From: Bacteroidia bacterium
GTDB lineage: Bacteria > Bacteroidota > Bacteroidia > Cytophagales > JAAEPT01
Length of the DNA stretch: 64,000 nt
NCBI GenBank assembly: GCA_030431525.1
Contig: JAUIJC010000001.1
Span: 69,901-133,900, forward strand
Direction: 5' to 3'
Shown: in pieces, positions 27,494-37,437 of the stretch
How the letters are laid out: each line of letters opens with the position of its first letter
How positions within the stretch are numbered: the stretch's first letter is position 1
Notes under the pieces: model-generated
What the model was told of the DNA's origin: nothing
Seen by the model: the letters and a program-made list of their open reading frames with translations, nothing else
Databases searched by the model: none
Made by a program: the position numbers and the translations under genes

Positions 27494-28399
27494 ATGCCCT
27501 TGAATTTTCCTGAAATCCGACGCTACGGCAAATTGGAATTTTTGGCCCGAAAAACCGTTGAGGGCTTCATCACAGGGCTGCACCGCTCGCCATACAAGGG
27601 TTTTTCGGTGGAATTCGCCGAACATATTCCCTACAATGCTGGGGAGAGCACGCGCCATATTGATTGGAAACTTTACGCCAAAACTGGACGACTTTACCAA
27701 AAACGTTACGAGGCTGAAACTAACCTCCGATGCTCCATCATTTTGGACACTTCTTCCTCGATGTACTACCCCGTGGAGGACAAAGGCAAACTCAAATTTA
27801 GCGCTCATGCTGCGGCCGCATTAGCATGGATGCTCCAGCGCCAGCGAGATGCCGTGGGCCTAACGAGTTTCTCCGAAGGCATTGAAATCAACACTCCAAC
27901 CAAATCCACAAACATCCACATCAACAATATTTTCCATCATTTGGAAAATATTTTGGATAGCTCTCCTTCCCAGAAGCCTACCAACATTGTTGAAAGCTTA
28001 CATAAGGTAGCTGCCAAAACACCTCGTCGCTCCTTGGTCGTACTGTTCTCTGACATGTTCGACAAGGCTGATCAGCAAGATGAGCTTTTCACCGCCCTCC
28101 AGCACCTGAAACACAACAAGCACGAAATCCTGATTTTCCACGTCATCGACAGTAACACGGAGTATAATTTTGACTTTGAGGAACGCCCCTACCAGTTCAC
28201 GGATATTGAGTCGGGAGAAAAACTAAATGTTACTCCATCACAAGTTCGCGAGGACTATAAAAAATGGATTTCAACCTATGTCCATGAGCTTCAACTCAAA
28301 TGCGGTCAATATGGCATCGACATGATTGAAGTGGATTGCAATAAATCCTTGGACCAGATTCTCCTCCCCTACTTAGTGAAACGCAAAAAAATGGGGTAA
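27494..28399 (+). CDS. DUF58 (vWA-like) protein
   Basis: 301 aa, cytosolic. DUF58 core is complete: GFITGLHRSPYKGFSVEFAE, YNAGESTRHIDWKLYAKTGR, the metal-binding-type IILDTSSSMYYP, and AALAWMLQRQRDAVGLTSFS, LVVLFSDMFD. DUF58 proteins usually work next to MoxR AAA+ ATPases and Aer/Bat membrane proteins (BatA/BatD in Bacteroidota), a chaperone-like stress system. Those partners are not adjacent here, so this is an isolated copy. The stop codon lies inside the downstream terminator stem. Confidence 0.92.
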   Translation: MPLNFPEIRRYGKLEFLARKTVEGFITGLHRSPYKGFSVEFAEHIPYNAGESTRHIDWKLYAKTGRLYQKRYEAETNLRCSIILDTSSSMYYPVEDKGKLKFSAHAAAALAWMLQRQRDAVGLTSFSEGIEINTPTKSTNIHINNIFHHLENILDSSPSQKPTNIVESLHKVAAKTPRRSLVVLFSDMFDKADQQDELFTALQHLKHNKHEILIFHVIDSNTEYNFDFEERPYQFTDIESGEKLNVTPSQVREDYKKWISTYVHELQLKCGQYGIDMIEVDCNKSLDQILLPYLVKRKKMG

Positions 28400-28427
28400 G
28401 CCATGATGGCCTACCCCTTCAATTTTT
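28384..28427. terminator. Bidirectional terminator between DUF58 and NlpC/P60 genes
   Basis: GGGGTAAGCC (28392-28401) with GGCCTACCCC (28407-28416), loop of 5, A-run before and T-run after. Serves both convergent genes. Confidence 0.8.
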
Positions 28428-28428
28428 A

Positions 28429-29199
28429 TCACAAGATTCTGCGAATGGAACACAGATAATGACTGTATTCCTCGCGGTCGGTATTGAAAATCCCCTTGTC
28501 GTCCAAGAGGTCAATTCGAACCTCTCCGTGGGCATGGATAATGTGGTTATCCTCAAGCACCATCCCCACGTGAATCACTTTTCCTGAATCATTAGCAAAG
28601 AAAGCTAAATCCCCAAGCTGATGATCGCCATAAGGGATTTTGAACCCTTGCCTTTCCTGCTGGTAGGCATCCCGTTGCAATTTCAGCCCACACATTTTGA
28701 ACACCTGCTGGACAAAACCAGAGCAGTCAATCCCGAAAGGGGTTTTCCCACCCCAGAGATACGGAGCTCCCAAATACTGTAGGGCTACAGGATGAAGCTC
28801 ATAACGGTCAAAGGAATTGGCTTGACCACGGAAATAATGCTTTTCTTGGTCGAGGTCAGCACATTCCTCCTCATAAAGTGGCAAAACGCTGCCCAAAAGA
28901 ATTGGTAATGGCTTGGTTTGCGTCATTACCTCAGAGGCAATGTCCACACAAAACTGAGGGTTCGACTCATTCGTCAAGCGCTCAAAATAGGATTCGGAAA
29001 CCTTTAGGTGTTGCTTAAAATCAATCCATCCCTCATACTCGTCGTAGGCAACACGGATTTTCAACCATTTGCCATCACGGGTTTTTTCAATGACTTCATA
29101 GGCATCTCCATAAAGCAATTGGGTACAAATCTCCGCCGTATCTGCGGATTTCGAACGCACCGGCACTACACTCAATTTGCAAAGGCCTTTTTCAGTCAT
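28429..29199 (-). CDS. C40 (NlpC/P60) cell-wall peptidase with N-terminal SH3 domains
   Basis: 256 aa. Two bacterial SH3-like domains (about 5-65 with WLKIRVAYDEYEGWIDF, and about 75-130), then the NlpC/P60 domain: YLGAPYLWGGKTPFGIDCSG, catalytic C159, H210 in KVIHVGMVL and H222 in HIIHAHGEVR. The layout is that of gamma-D-glutamyl-diamino acid endopeptidases such as BcPRO/YkfC that trim murein peptides. No signal peptide at the N-terminus, so cytosolic recycling of murein peptides is more likely than wall cutting. Confidence 0.9.
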   Translation of the reverse strand: MTEKGLCKLSVVPVRSKSADTAEICTQLLYGDAYEVIEKTRDGKWLKIRVAYDEYEGWIDFKQHLKVSESYFERLTNESNPQFCVDIASEVMTQTKPLPILLGSVLPLYEEECADLDQEKHYFRGQANSFDRYELHPVALQYLGAPYLWGGKTPFGIDCSGFVQQVFKMCGLKLQRDAYQQERQGFKIPYGDHQLGDLAFFANDSGKVIHVGMVLEDNHIIHAHGEVRIDLLDDKGIFNTDREEYSHYLCSIRRIL

Positions 29200-29233
29200 T
29201 TTCTGTTCGGTTTGGGATGATTATTCAGAACAA

Positions 29234-29686
29234 TTAAATGTGTTTCATTTCCCTCTTTGCATCCTTCTCCTTCTTGTCCTGTCGCTTATCATAGAGCTTT
29301 TTACCCTTTGCCAAGGCAATGTTCAGCTTTGCCCACCCCTTATTGCTGACAAACATGCGGGTCACCACAATGGTCAACCCTTTGTCCTTCATCTTGAGGT
29401 GCAGCTTTTTCAGCTCTTTCTTCTCTAACAACAGTTTGCGTGTACGCAGAGGTTCATGGTTGGCATATCCCCCTTGCTCATAAGGAGCGATGTTCATTCC
29501 CTTCACCATAAGTTCCGTTGGCGTCTGGAAAAAACAATAGGCCTCCGGCAAAGACACCTTGCCCATTCGCACCGACTTGATTTCAGAACCTGTCAATACG
29601 ATACCCGCTGTGAATTCCTCTAAAAATTGATACTCAAAAGAAGCCCTACGGTTCTTGATGCTAACGTTTTTCTGTATGCTTGACAT
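29234..29686 (-). CDS. smpB: SsrA-binding protein SmpB
   Basis: 150 aa. Delivers tmRNA to stalled ribosomes in trans-translation. Family motifs: KNVSIKNRRASFEYQFLEEF, GIVLTGSEIKSVRMGKVSL, NIAPYEQGGYANHEPLRTRK, LLLEKKELKKL and the basic C-terminal tail GKKLYDKRQDKKEKDAKREM that enters the mRNA channel. It starts 31 bases after tsaD in the same direction, a probable operon. The tmRNA gene itself is not in the window. Confidence 0.96.
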   Translation of the reverse strand: MSSIQKNVSIKNRRASFEYQFLEEFTAGIVLTGSEIKSVRMGKVSLPEAYCFFQTPTELMVKGMNIAPYEQGGYANHEPLRTRKLLLEKKELKKLHLKMKDKGLTIVVTRMFVSNKGWAKLNIALAKGKKLYDKRQDKKEKDAKREMKHI

Positions 29687-29717
29687 TATTTGATGAGTAT
29701 TGAGTACTCAACACCCT

Positions 29718-30719
29718 TTATAATTTCATCCGAGGGTCTGGACTCACATCCTGACCACAAAATTCACCTGCCTCAAACTTAAAATGAGCAGCCATCGCAA
29801 TCATTGCCGCATTGTCTGTGCAATACTGGAAGGCTGGCACATGCACCGTCCAACCGTTTTTCTCCGAGAGTTCCTGCAATCGATTCCGCAATCCTGAATT
29901 GGCAGAAACACCTCCAGCAATGGCAATCTCATTGATTCCCGTCTCCCGAGAAGCCCTTCGCAACTTACTCATCAAAATCTCGATAAGTCGGTGCTGGAGA
30001 CTCGCACAGATGTCCGGCAGGTTGTTCTCAATGAATGAGGCATCCTTGTGTTGCTCCTTCCTCAAAAAATTGAGGAAAGCAGTTTTTATCCCACTAAAGG
30101 AAAAATTCAATCCTTGGGAAGCCACTTCCGGAAACTCAAAAGCCAATGGGTTTCCTTCCTTGGCATACTTATCGATTAATGGTCCACCAGGATATGGTAG
30201 CCCCAGCAACTTAGCCGATTTATCAAAGGCTTCGCCTACAGCGTCATCCAATGTTTCACCCAAAACCTCCATTTCCAAGGGAGCTGTCACCTTGACAATT
30301 TGGGTGTGACCCCCGCTCACTGTTAAACATAGAAACGGAAAGCGCGGACGTGGCTCATCAATAAAATGCGCCAAAATATGGGCCTGCATGTGGTTAACAT
30401 CAATCAGCGGGATATCCAAACCCAAGGCCAAGGCCTTTGCGAATGAAGTGCCGACGAGCAATGCTCCCAAAAGCCCAGGACCACGGGTAAAAGCAACTGC
30501 AGACAAGTCTGATTTGCTTATATTTGCCTGTTTAAGGGCTTGATCCACCACAGGCACAATGTTCTGTTGGTGGGCGCGGGACGCCAGCTCGGGAACCACA
30601 CCACCGTATTTAACGTGAACATCTTGGGTGGCGACCACATTGGACAGGATTTTTCCGTCCTTGATAACTGCCGCTCCCGTATCGTCGCAAGACGATTCAA
30701 TCGCCAAAATCGTTGACAT
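29718..30719 (-). CDS. tsaD: tRNA threonylcarbamoyladenosine transferase TsaD
   Basis: 333 aa from ATG 30719, directly before ILAIESSCDDTGAAVI, the invariant N-terminus; the frame is open 25 codons upstream. ASKHA-fold protein that transfers the threonylcarbamoyl group to A37 of ANN-reading tRNAs with TsaB and TsaE. Metal ligands HMQAHILAHF, PFLCLTVSGGHTQIV, DDAVGEAFDKSAKLLGLPYP and the closing AGGVSANSGLR, CTDNAAMIAMAA are all present. Divergent from tamB across 95 bases. Confidence 0.97.
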   Translation of the reverse strand: MSTILAIESSCDDTGAAVIKDGKILSNVVATQDVHVKYGGVVPELASRAHQQNIVPVVDQALKQANISKSDLSAVAFTRGPGLLGALLVGTSFAKALALGLDIPLIDVNHMQAHILAHFIDEPRPRFPFLCLTVSGGHTQIVKVTAPLEMEVLGETLDDAVGEAFDKSAKLLGLPYPGGPLIDKYAKEGNPLAFEFPEVASQGLNFSFSGIKTAFLNFLRKEQHKDASFIENNLPDICASLQHRLIEILMSKLRRASRETGINEIAIAGGVSANSGLRNRLQELSEKNGWTVHVPAFQYCTDNAAMIAMAAHFKFEAGEFCGQDVSPDPRMKL

Positions 30720-30814
30720 AACTAATAACCGTGTAGATCGACAAGCATTGAACCTGACCGCAATTTCTGGACGTTTCAATTCTTGAATCCACACCTTTAC
30801 TTACCTCTCTCGCT

Positions 30815-33800
30815 TTGGAGCAACCAAAACAAACACCGCAAGTTAGGAAAAAACGGCTTCGCAAGTTCGTGCTGTGGTTTTTCCTGAGCCTTTTTGGGCT
30901 CATCGCGGCGCTATTTGGGGTGCTCCAACTCCCTCCAGTACAAACATATCTTGCCCAAAAGTCTGCTGAATACCTTTCGGAAGCATTGGACCACAAAATC
31001 AGCATCCATAAGGTTTCTATTGACTGGTTCGATGAAGCGACTCTTAAGGGCGTCAAGATTGACGGTACTCAAGGCGAACACATGATTTCCGTCGAGGAAG
31101 TTTACGTGGACTTCCATATCTCAGCCTTGATTCAGGGAAATCAAATTGAGTTGGAATTGGTCCATCTGAAAAAACCTGATGTTCGTCTGGGCTTTTATGA
31201 TTTAAAGGACCGAGATGTCAACATCAATTTTTTCATTCGGAAGATTCTTGCGCTGAGCAAAAAGCCTAAGAAAACGGTCAAGCCCTTTGTGATTGACGCC
31301 GTCAATATTAGTGATGGACGATTCAGTTTTGAGGACAAATACAAAGACCCGATGGAGGGCAACGAACGATTTGACCACAATCACTTCACGCTTGAAAACA
31401 TCTATGCCAGCACGGATGGGTTCTTTTCACACAAAGACACCTTCCAGCTCGATGTTCACCGCCTCCGTGCCAAAGAGGTTAGAACAGGCTTTGAAATCAA
31501 GGAGCTGAATGCCCGTTTTGGCATCACCAACACCCACATGGAGTTCAAGGAATTGGAAGGCTATGTGGGAGAAAAAAGCCACTTGGGCAATTACCTCCGC
31601 TTCGACTTTCCGAGGCTTGGCGCCATGAAATATTTTGTGGACAGTGTGAACATCACTGCCAACTTGGACAGCACGGTTATCTACACCAAAGACTTGGCTG
31701 TATTCGCTCCTCCAGTGAAACGCTTTAAGGACGAATGGACGTTTTATGGCAAGGCCAAGGGAACGGTCAGCAATTTCACGGCAAAAGATTTCCAGTTCGC
31801 TTTTGGGCAGAAAAGTCGGCTCAAGGGACGTTTGGACCTTCAGGGACTGCCAAACATTCAGGAAACCTTTATGGACATTTCCCTGAATAACTCTCAACTG
31901 GACCCAAAGGATTTCAGACCATACATCACCAAGGAAAAGACCATCAAAACCATCAGTCTATTGGGTAAAACCAATGTCGATGCCACCTTCTTAGGCTTCC
32001 CTACCAGCTTTGTAGCCCATGGTGACTTTAACACGGATATTGGTTTTGTAAAGTCTGACCTTCAGTTTGAAACAAACCCTGACAATTCCCTGCCCTCCTA
32101 CAAGGGAGATATTACTACGAAAGAATTCGATTTAGGTAAGTTTTTTCAAAAGAAAGACTTTGGCCCAATCACCATGACCAAAGGCCATATCGAGGGTGAA
32201 GGCTTTACCATCAACGAGGCAAAAATCGCCTTGGAATCTGAAATCAAATCCCTGCAAATCCGAGGGTACAACTATTCAGGAATCACCACAAACGGCAACT
32301 TAAAAGACCGCTTCTTTTCTGGTAAGCTAGATATTAGGGATAGCAGTTTAGTAGTCAAAGCAGAAGGAACCCTTGATTTAAGAAAAGGCAAGGAGGCTTT
32401 CAACCTTAAGGTGGACACCCTTTTTGCAGACCTTCATGCTACTGGTATCAGCAAACATCCTTTGCGTATTAACACCAAGGTGACCAGTAACCTGAAAGGC
32501 ATTGAACTGGATAAAATTGAGGGAACAGCCAAACTGGAAGAGTTCAGCATGGTCTTTAAAAAAGACTCCATGTTCGTGGGGGATTTTGACTTTGTTTCTC
32601 TAAAAGATAGCCTGAACAATAGGGTCTTTAGTATTGACTCCGACCCAATTACTGCCTCCATCAAGGGCAATTACACCTTTAGGGCCGTCCTCAAGGATTT
32701 CAAAAACCTTAGGAAAGAATACGTTCAGGAGTTCAGTCCGAGATATTACACCAATGGAACTTTTGCTCCCATTGAACATGAGGATTACCACTTGGACTTT
32801 GACTTCGACCTGAAAAATTCCTCACCATTTTTGGCGATTGTCTATCCTGACCTTTACATCTCGGATAGTACCGTCATCCAAGGTCGAATGCTACAGGGTG
32901 CAAGCTCTATGTTCCACCTTTCCACCCAAGTGGACACCTTGAGATGGAAAAACTTTTCCTGTTACGACTCTGAGCTTCAGCTATCATCATCGCGTAGGTC
33001 TGACACCTCCGCATTGAACGCCTCCATTCACCTCCTTTCTCAGCAGCAAGCCATTGACGAGAAGCTCTATACCTCAAACTTTTCGTTTCAGGGCATTTGG
33101 GACAAAAAGCGAATTCTTTTCAAAACGAGGGTAAAACAGGTTGAAAACAACAATAAAGCCTTACTTGGCGGGGAACTCACGCTCACGGATAGCACCGTAA
33201 ACCTGAAACTAAAGGAATCCGAGATTAGCATCTACGATGAAAACTGGCGATTCAATCAGGGGCATGGCCTGACCTTTTTACCAGGAAATAAATTTCACAT
33301 CGACAGCTTGGGCCTAATCAGTGGCAACCAGGAAATCATGGCTAATGGCTTCATCAGCCCTAATCCAAATGACAGCCTTTGGGTCATGACCAAGGACTTT
33401 AGCCTGTTGAACCTAAAGCCTTTCACCAAAAGCACAAAAATTGAAGGCTGGACGGACAGCAAAATCCTCTTGCAGGATTTGATGAATAAGCCAAAGGCTG
33501 ATGGAAAACTTCACACCAAGGAGCTTACTATCAATGACCAGTTTCTGGGTGACCTTAAGGCGGAAAGCCGATGGAAACAAAACAGCGACACGCTCCACCT
33601 AAAAATAGCTCTGGAACGCGACAAGACGCCTTTTGCCATTTTAGAGGGTCGCTATGACTTGGCGGACGATGTATCTCCACTGCATTTTGACGCTACGTTG
33701 AAAAACGCACGATTTGATTTCTTGGAAGCCTTTATTGGAGCCCATATCTCCAATACCCAAGGAAAAATCACTGGTAAGGCTCAAATCCGAGGCAACCTAA

Positions 33801-35437
33801 AACAGCCGTTGCTCTATGGAAAAGCCTTTTTGAAAGGCGGAGCCGTTACCCTTAACTACTTTAAAACGCGTTACCGTTTTCAGGACTACATCTACTTCAA
33901 TGCGGACAGCATCAACGTCAAAGACATTGTCCTAACTGACACGATACACTACACCCGTGCAGTATTAAATGGTGGCATCACCCATGCTGACCTGTTCAAA
34001 TCCTACCGAGCACATGCCAGACTTGCCCTGAACAAAACCTTTGTCATGAACACAGAGGCCAAGGACAATGACATGTTCTACGGAAAGGCCTTTGGTACGG
34101 GGACCGTGTATTTCCGTGGACCATTTAGCGACTTGCTGATACGTTCTCAAGAACTGAAAACGGAGAAGGGAACCAAGGTCTTTTTCCCTATTGGCTCACC
34201 AGAAACCATCGGCAAGCAAGACCACATTGTGTACCGCCCAAAAGAGGAATGGAATACTGAGATAGAAGGAGGAACACGACTCAACCTTTCAGGCTTACGC
34301 ATACAAACGAACTTCAATATCACGCCAGACGCGGAATTTGAGATTCTCCTTGACCCACAAGGTGGTGACCGAATTAGAGGGCGTGGGCGTGGACAGTTGG
34401 AAGTACGCGTGGATACCCGTGGTGAATTTAACTTGGTGGGTAATTTTGAGTTTGTCCAAGGCAACTACAATTTCTCCTTTCTCAACGTGGTGGACAAGGC
34501 TTTCCAAATCTCAAAGGGAAGCCGAATTACATGGAGTGGAGAGCCGACAGACGGTATTGTGGATATCACTGCAAAATACAAGCGGAATGCCTCCCCTGCC
34601 CCTTTGGCGGAAGACCAAAACGCCACCTATGACAAGGTTCCTGTAGTTGTTTACCTAAAACTTAAAAACCGACTTCTTACCCCTGACATCACCTTCGACA
34701 TTGAAGTAGAAGAATACAGTCCAAATGCTGAGCGTGCCATCCAACGATTAGAAGCGGTCACAAGAAACGACCAACAGGAGCTCAACAAACAGGTATTTAG
34801 CCTTCTCATCTTAGGTCAATTTGCTCCCCTTGGGATTTCTAATTCTGAAATTGCAGGCTCTTCGGCTGCCACCAGTAGTGTGAGTGAATTGCTTTCAAAC
34901 CAACTTGGTAGTTGGCTGTCCGAAGTGAGTGACAATCTGGAAATTGGTTTGGAAACAGGTGACTTTCAAAACACAACGGGCACAGATATCCGTACGAGAT
35001 TAACTTATAAATCTGGACGTTGGCGAGTTTCCAACTACTATGACTTCACCGATAACAGCAACGCCAACAAACTTGGCGAATGGACGGTGGAGTACATGCT
35101 TTCGACTGATGGGCAGTTACGGGTAAAGTTGTACAACCGCAGTTATCAAAACCAAGATTTTGCGGGTGATAACAATAGCAGTGCAACCAGTCAATACGGC
35201 GCCAGCCTTACCTCCACCTCTAACTTTGATACCCGACATGAGTTCTGGGATAATATCAAAACCCGCTTTGAGGACTTAACCAAGGGTGTTTCCAAAAAGG
35301 AAAGAAAGCGCCGCAGGGAAAAGCACAAGCGTACCAGCCCGTCCCTTATTCAGCAACAGGAAGAGGAAAATGAAACAGAGGAGGATCAGGATGACCTTAA
35401 TGACGAACTGAAAGAAGAACTTAAAAAAGAACAATGA
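30815..35437 (+). CDS. TamB-like translocation and assembly protein (DUF490)
   Basis: 1540 aa from TTG 30815. N-terminal membrane anchor VLWFFLSLFGLIAALFGVL then an AsmA-like start (VQTYLAQKSAEYLSEAL) and hundreds of residues of repetitive beta-groove (about 60-1150), and the conserved C-terminal DUF490 domain (about 1080-1480) with FDIEVEEYSPNAERAIQRLE and QEVF-type LLILGQFAP. TamB-like proteins bridge the periplasm and move phospholipid or assist outer-membrane protein assembly. Odd: a highly charged Lys/Glu tail (about 1490-1540, KKERKRRREKHKR). Overlaps the next gene by 4 bases. Confidence 0.92.
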   Translation: MEQPKQTPQVRKKRLRKFVLWFFLSLFGLIAALFGVLQLPPVQTYLAQKSAEYLSEALDHKISIHKVSIDWFDEATLKGVKIDGTQGEHMISVEEVYVDFHISALIQGNQIELELVHLKKPDVRLGFYDLKDRDVNINFFIRKILALSKKPKKTVKPFVIDAVNISDGRFSFEDKYKDPMEGNERFDHNHFTLENIYASTDGFFSHKDTFQLDVHRLRAKEVRTGFEIKELNARFGITNTHMEFKELEGYVGEKSHLGNYLRFDFPRLGAMKYFVDSVNITANLDSTVIYTKDLAVFAPPVKRFKDEWTFYGKAKGTVSNFTAKDFQFAFGQKSRLKGRLDLQGLPNIQETFMDISLNNSQLDPKDFRPYITKEKTIKTISLLGKTNVDATFLGFPTSFVAHGDFNTDIGFVKSDLQFETNPDNSLPSYKGDITTKEFDLGKFFQKKDFGPITMTKGHIEGEGFTINEAKIALESEIKSLQIRGYNYSGITTNGNLKDRFFSGKLDIRDSSLVVKAEGTLDLRKGKEAFNLKVDTLFADLHATGISKHPLRINTKVTSNLKGIELDKIEGTAKLEEFSMVFKKDSMFVGDFDFVSLKDSLNNRVFSIDSDPITASIKGNYTFRAVLKDFKNLRKEYVQEFSPRYYTNGTFAPIEHEDYHLDFDFDLKNSSPFLAIVYPDLYISDSTVIQGRMLQGASSMFHLSTQVDTLRWKNFSCYDSELQLSSSRRSDTSALNASIHLLSQQQAIDEKLYTSNFSFQGIWDKKRILFKTRVKQVENNNKALLGGELTLTDSTVNLKLKESEISIYDENWRFNQGHGLTFLPGNKFHIDSLGLISGNQEIMANGFISPNPNDSLWVMTKDFSLLNLKPFTKSTKIEGWTDSKILLQDLMNKPKADGKLHTKELTINDQFLGDLKAESRWKQNSDTLHLKIALERDKTPFAILEGRYDLADDVSPLHFDATLKNARFDFLEAFIGAHISNTQGKITGKAQIRGNLKQPLLYGKAFLKGGAVTLNYFKTRYRFQDYIYFNADSINVKDIVLTDTIHYTRAVLNGGITHADLFKSYRAHARLALNKTFVMNTEAKDNDMFYGKAFGTGTVYFRGPFSDLLIRSQELKTEKGTKVFFPIGSPETIGKQDHIVYRPKEEWNTEIEGGTRLNLSGLRIQTNFNITPDAEFEILLDPQGGDRIRGRGRGQLEVRVDTRGEFNLVGNFEFVQGNYNFSFLNVVDKAFQISKGSRITWSGEPTDGIVDITAKYKRNASPAPLAEDQNATYDKVPVVVYLKLKNRLLTPDITFDIEVEEYSPNAERAIQRLEAVTRNDQQELNKQVFSLLILGQFAPLGISNSEIAGSSAATSSVSELLSNQLGSWLSEVSDNLEIGLETGDFQNTTGTDIRTRLTYKSGRWRVSNYYDFTDNSNANKLGEWTVEYMLSTDGQLRVKLYNRSYQNQDFAGDNNSSATSQYGASLTSTSNFDTRHEFWDNIKTRFEDLTKGVSKKERKRRREKHKRTSPSLIQQQEEENETEEDQDDLNDELKEELKKEQ

Positions 35438-36348
35438 AGATGAAACGTTTTGCTTTTATCCTCATTCTTTTCCTTTGTAATCAACTTTGGGCGCAAACTG
35501 CTGAGGACTCGCTTCAAACCAAAAGACGAACCCGTACCATTTTAATCGCTGGAGGCGTCACTTATGGCGCCTCTCTTTATGGGTTGAACCAGCTATGGTA
35601 CAAGAACTCACCCCAGACAAGCTTCCATTTTTTTAATGACAACCATGAATGGCAACAGGTGGATAAAGTCGGGCACTTTTACACAGCCTTTCATATCAGC
35701 CGTACAGGCGTAGAGCTATTCAAATGGGCTGGACTTCCCAAAAAGAAAGCCTATTGGTATGGAGCTTTGGGAGGCTTCCTTTTCCAAACCCCCATCGAAA
35801 TCCTTGATGGTTTTTCTGCCGAATATGGCGCTTCATGGGGCGATGTCATCGCAAATACGGCTGGCTCGGGAATGCTGGTAGGACAATACCTGCTTTGGGA
35901 TGAAATCCGCATCATGCCCAAATTCTCCTTTAGCCGAACGGCTTATGCCCCACAACGGCCAAACACTTTGGGGAATGCTTACCACGAAGAATTGTTGAAG
36001 GATTATAACGGTCAAATCTATTGGCTTTCCTTCGATATCCATCGGCTACTCAAAGAAGGAAACCGCTTTCCAAAGTGGCTCAACATCGCCTTAGGTTATG
36101 GCGCCGACGGCATGCTCTTCGCCCCACCAGAAAACAATCTGGAAGCCCAATTGCCCTTAGCTCGGCAATTTTTCTTGGCGCCAGACATTCAATTTGCGCA
36201 TATCCCCACCAAGCGAAAAGGATTGAAAACACTGTTTTATTTCCTCGATATGGTACATTTGCCTCTTCCTGCCATCGAATACAACACACATAGTGGTTGG
36301 AAAGCTCATGCTATGTTGGGCTGGAGGATGACGCTTAATGACGAATAA
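35434..36348 (+). CDS. DUF2279 secreted/outer-membrane protein
   Basis: 304 aa with a signal peptide (FAFILILFLCNQLWAQ). DUF2279 pattern: ILIAGGVTYGASLYGLNQLW, the conserved DNHEWQQVDKVGHFYTAFHI, FLFQTPIEILDGFSAEYGAS and WGDVIANTAGSGMLVGQYLL. Family of unknown function, found in Bacteroidota and often beside tamB; the HF/VGH wording recalls VanZ-like or lipid-modifying membrane proteins. Start codon overlaps the tamB stop, so coupled translation suggests a shared envelope role. Confidence 0.85.
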   Translation: MKMKRFAFILILFLCNQLWAQTAEDSLQTKRRTRTILIAGGVTYGASLYGLNQLWYKNSPQTSFHFFNDNHEWQQVDKVGHFYTAFHISRTGVELFKWAGLPKKKAYWYGALGGFLFQTPIEILDGFSAEYGASWGDVIANTAGSGMLVGQYLLWDEIRIMPKFSFSRTAYAPQRPNTLGNAYHEELLKDYNGQIYWLSFDIHRLLKEGNRFPKWLNIALGYGADGMLFAPPENNLEAQLPLARQFFLAPDIQFAHIPTKRKGLKTLFYFLDMVHLPLPAIEYNTHSGWKAHAMLGWRMTLNDE

Positions 36349-36360
36349 CTCTTTTGATAA

Positions 36361-37314
36361 ATGAACATCGGCGATAAAGTACGCACCATACACGGCAATG
36401 AGGAAGGAATCATCATTGCCTTTAAGGAAAATAACCTTGTTGAAATCGAAATTGAAGATGGCTTTTCCATTCCAGCCTTGAAGTCAGACCTTGTGGTAGT
36501 TTCCACTCAGGAGTCCAAGCACTTTGAGCGAGAGGAAAAGGCGGAACCTGTTCGTCCTGTCGCCAAGAAAGTTGAAAAGCCACAAGGCATTTACATTTGC
36601 TTTGAACCCATCACTTCCGACATCCACCAATTGGTGCTCATCAACAACAGCTCTGCCGAGGTGTTGGTAAGTTTTGGTGAAAAAAGCGACAAGGGATATA
36701 AGGCCGTTGAAGCCAAACATGTTGCTAAAAAATCCTTCGGATTACTTGGGCGCTACTCCCTTCAATACTTTGAGCGCTGGCCAAAATTCTCCTTCCAAAT
36801 GCTTTTCCACCAATCGGGAAGTGAACAGCATCCGCCAATGGCCCGCGACATTAAGTTCAGAGCAAAAAGCTTTTTCAAGGCAAAACAGGATGCTCCAGTA
36901 ACAGGAAAGGAAGGCTTTGTTTTCCAAATTGACCGTGAGGACATCACCATCAATCCTGAATCAATTGTTGAGCACCTCTCCGAGAAGAAGCCTAACGCTG
37001 AAAAAGGTGCTGAAACTGCTGAAAAGCTGAAACCATCCTCATCGGAAATTGATCTTCACATTGAGACGCTCACTCCTAAGCATGATGCGCTCAGCCCTTC
37101 AGACATCTTTTCCATCCAAATTGAAGCCTTTGAGAAGGAATTGGATAAGGCCATAGCCTCAGGCACGGACATCACCTTTATCCATGGGGTTGGCAACTAT
37201 GTGCTTCGCAATGAGATCCATAAACGCCTTAGTGGGAACTTGGATATCAAGTCTTTTAAAGACGCTCAAAAAGAGAAGTTTGGTTATGGTGCGACCTTTG
37301 TAAAGGTGAGCTAA
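36361..37314 (+). CDS. DUF2027 protein with C-terminal Smr domain
   Basis: 317 aa. N-terminal KOW-like module (MNIGDKVRTIHGNEEGIIIA, DLVVVS), DUF2027 middle (about 75-190, with HQLVLINNSSAEVLVSFGEK), and a C-terminal Smr domain (about 230-317: IDLHIETLTPKHDALSPS, TFIHGVGNYVLRNEIHKRLS). Smr domains nick DNA or RNA near collided ribosomes or junctions; here the usual DLHG-type first motif reads DLHIE and the second HGVG. No signal peptide. 12 bases after DUF2279, probably the same operon. The window holds a second Smr protein, MutS2. Confidence 0.87.
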   Translation: MNIGDKVRTIHGNEEGIIIAFKENNLVEIEIEDGFSIPALKSDLVVVSTQESKHFEREEKAEPVRPVAKKVEKPQGIYICFEPITSDIHQLVLINNSSAEVLVSFGEKSDKGYKAVEAKHVAKKSFGLLGRYSLQYFERWPKFSFQMLFHQSGSEQHPPMARDIKFRAKSFFKAKQDAPVTGKEGFVFQIDREDITINPESIVEHLSEKKPNAEKGAETAEKLKPSSSEIDLHIETLTPKHDALSPSDIFSIQIEAFEKELDKAIASGTDITFIHGVGNYVLRNEIHKRLSGNLDIKSFKDAQKEKFGYGATFVKVS

Positions 37315-37328
37315 ATAACATTAAATTA

Positions 37329-37424
37329 GTAGAGACAAGGCACTGCCTTGTCTTCTCTTTGGAATAGACACAATGTCGTCTAAATCTTCACTTGGCATTA
37401 GACAAGGCGATGCCTTGTCTCTAC
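37329..37424. repeat. Palindromic repeat with TGCCTTGTCTCTAC ends
   Basis: GTAGAGACAAGG 37329-37340 pairs with CCTTGTCTCTAC 37413-37424. Each arm is itself a hairpin: ACAAGGCA/TGCCTTGT 37335-37351 and AGACAAGGC/GCCTTGTCT 37400-37420. The 14-mer at 37411-37424 recurs exactly at 63379-63392. Confidence 0.8.
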
Positions 37425-37437
37425 GAACCAACCTTTT

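Noticed and set aside
29690-29717. tmRNA gene near smpB
   Set aside because: The gap is 31 bases and no tmRNA ends or tag frame are seen in the window.
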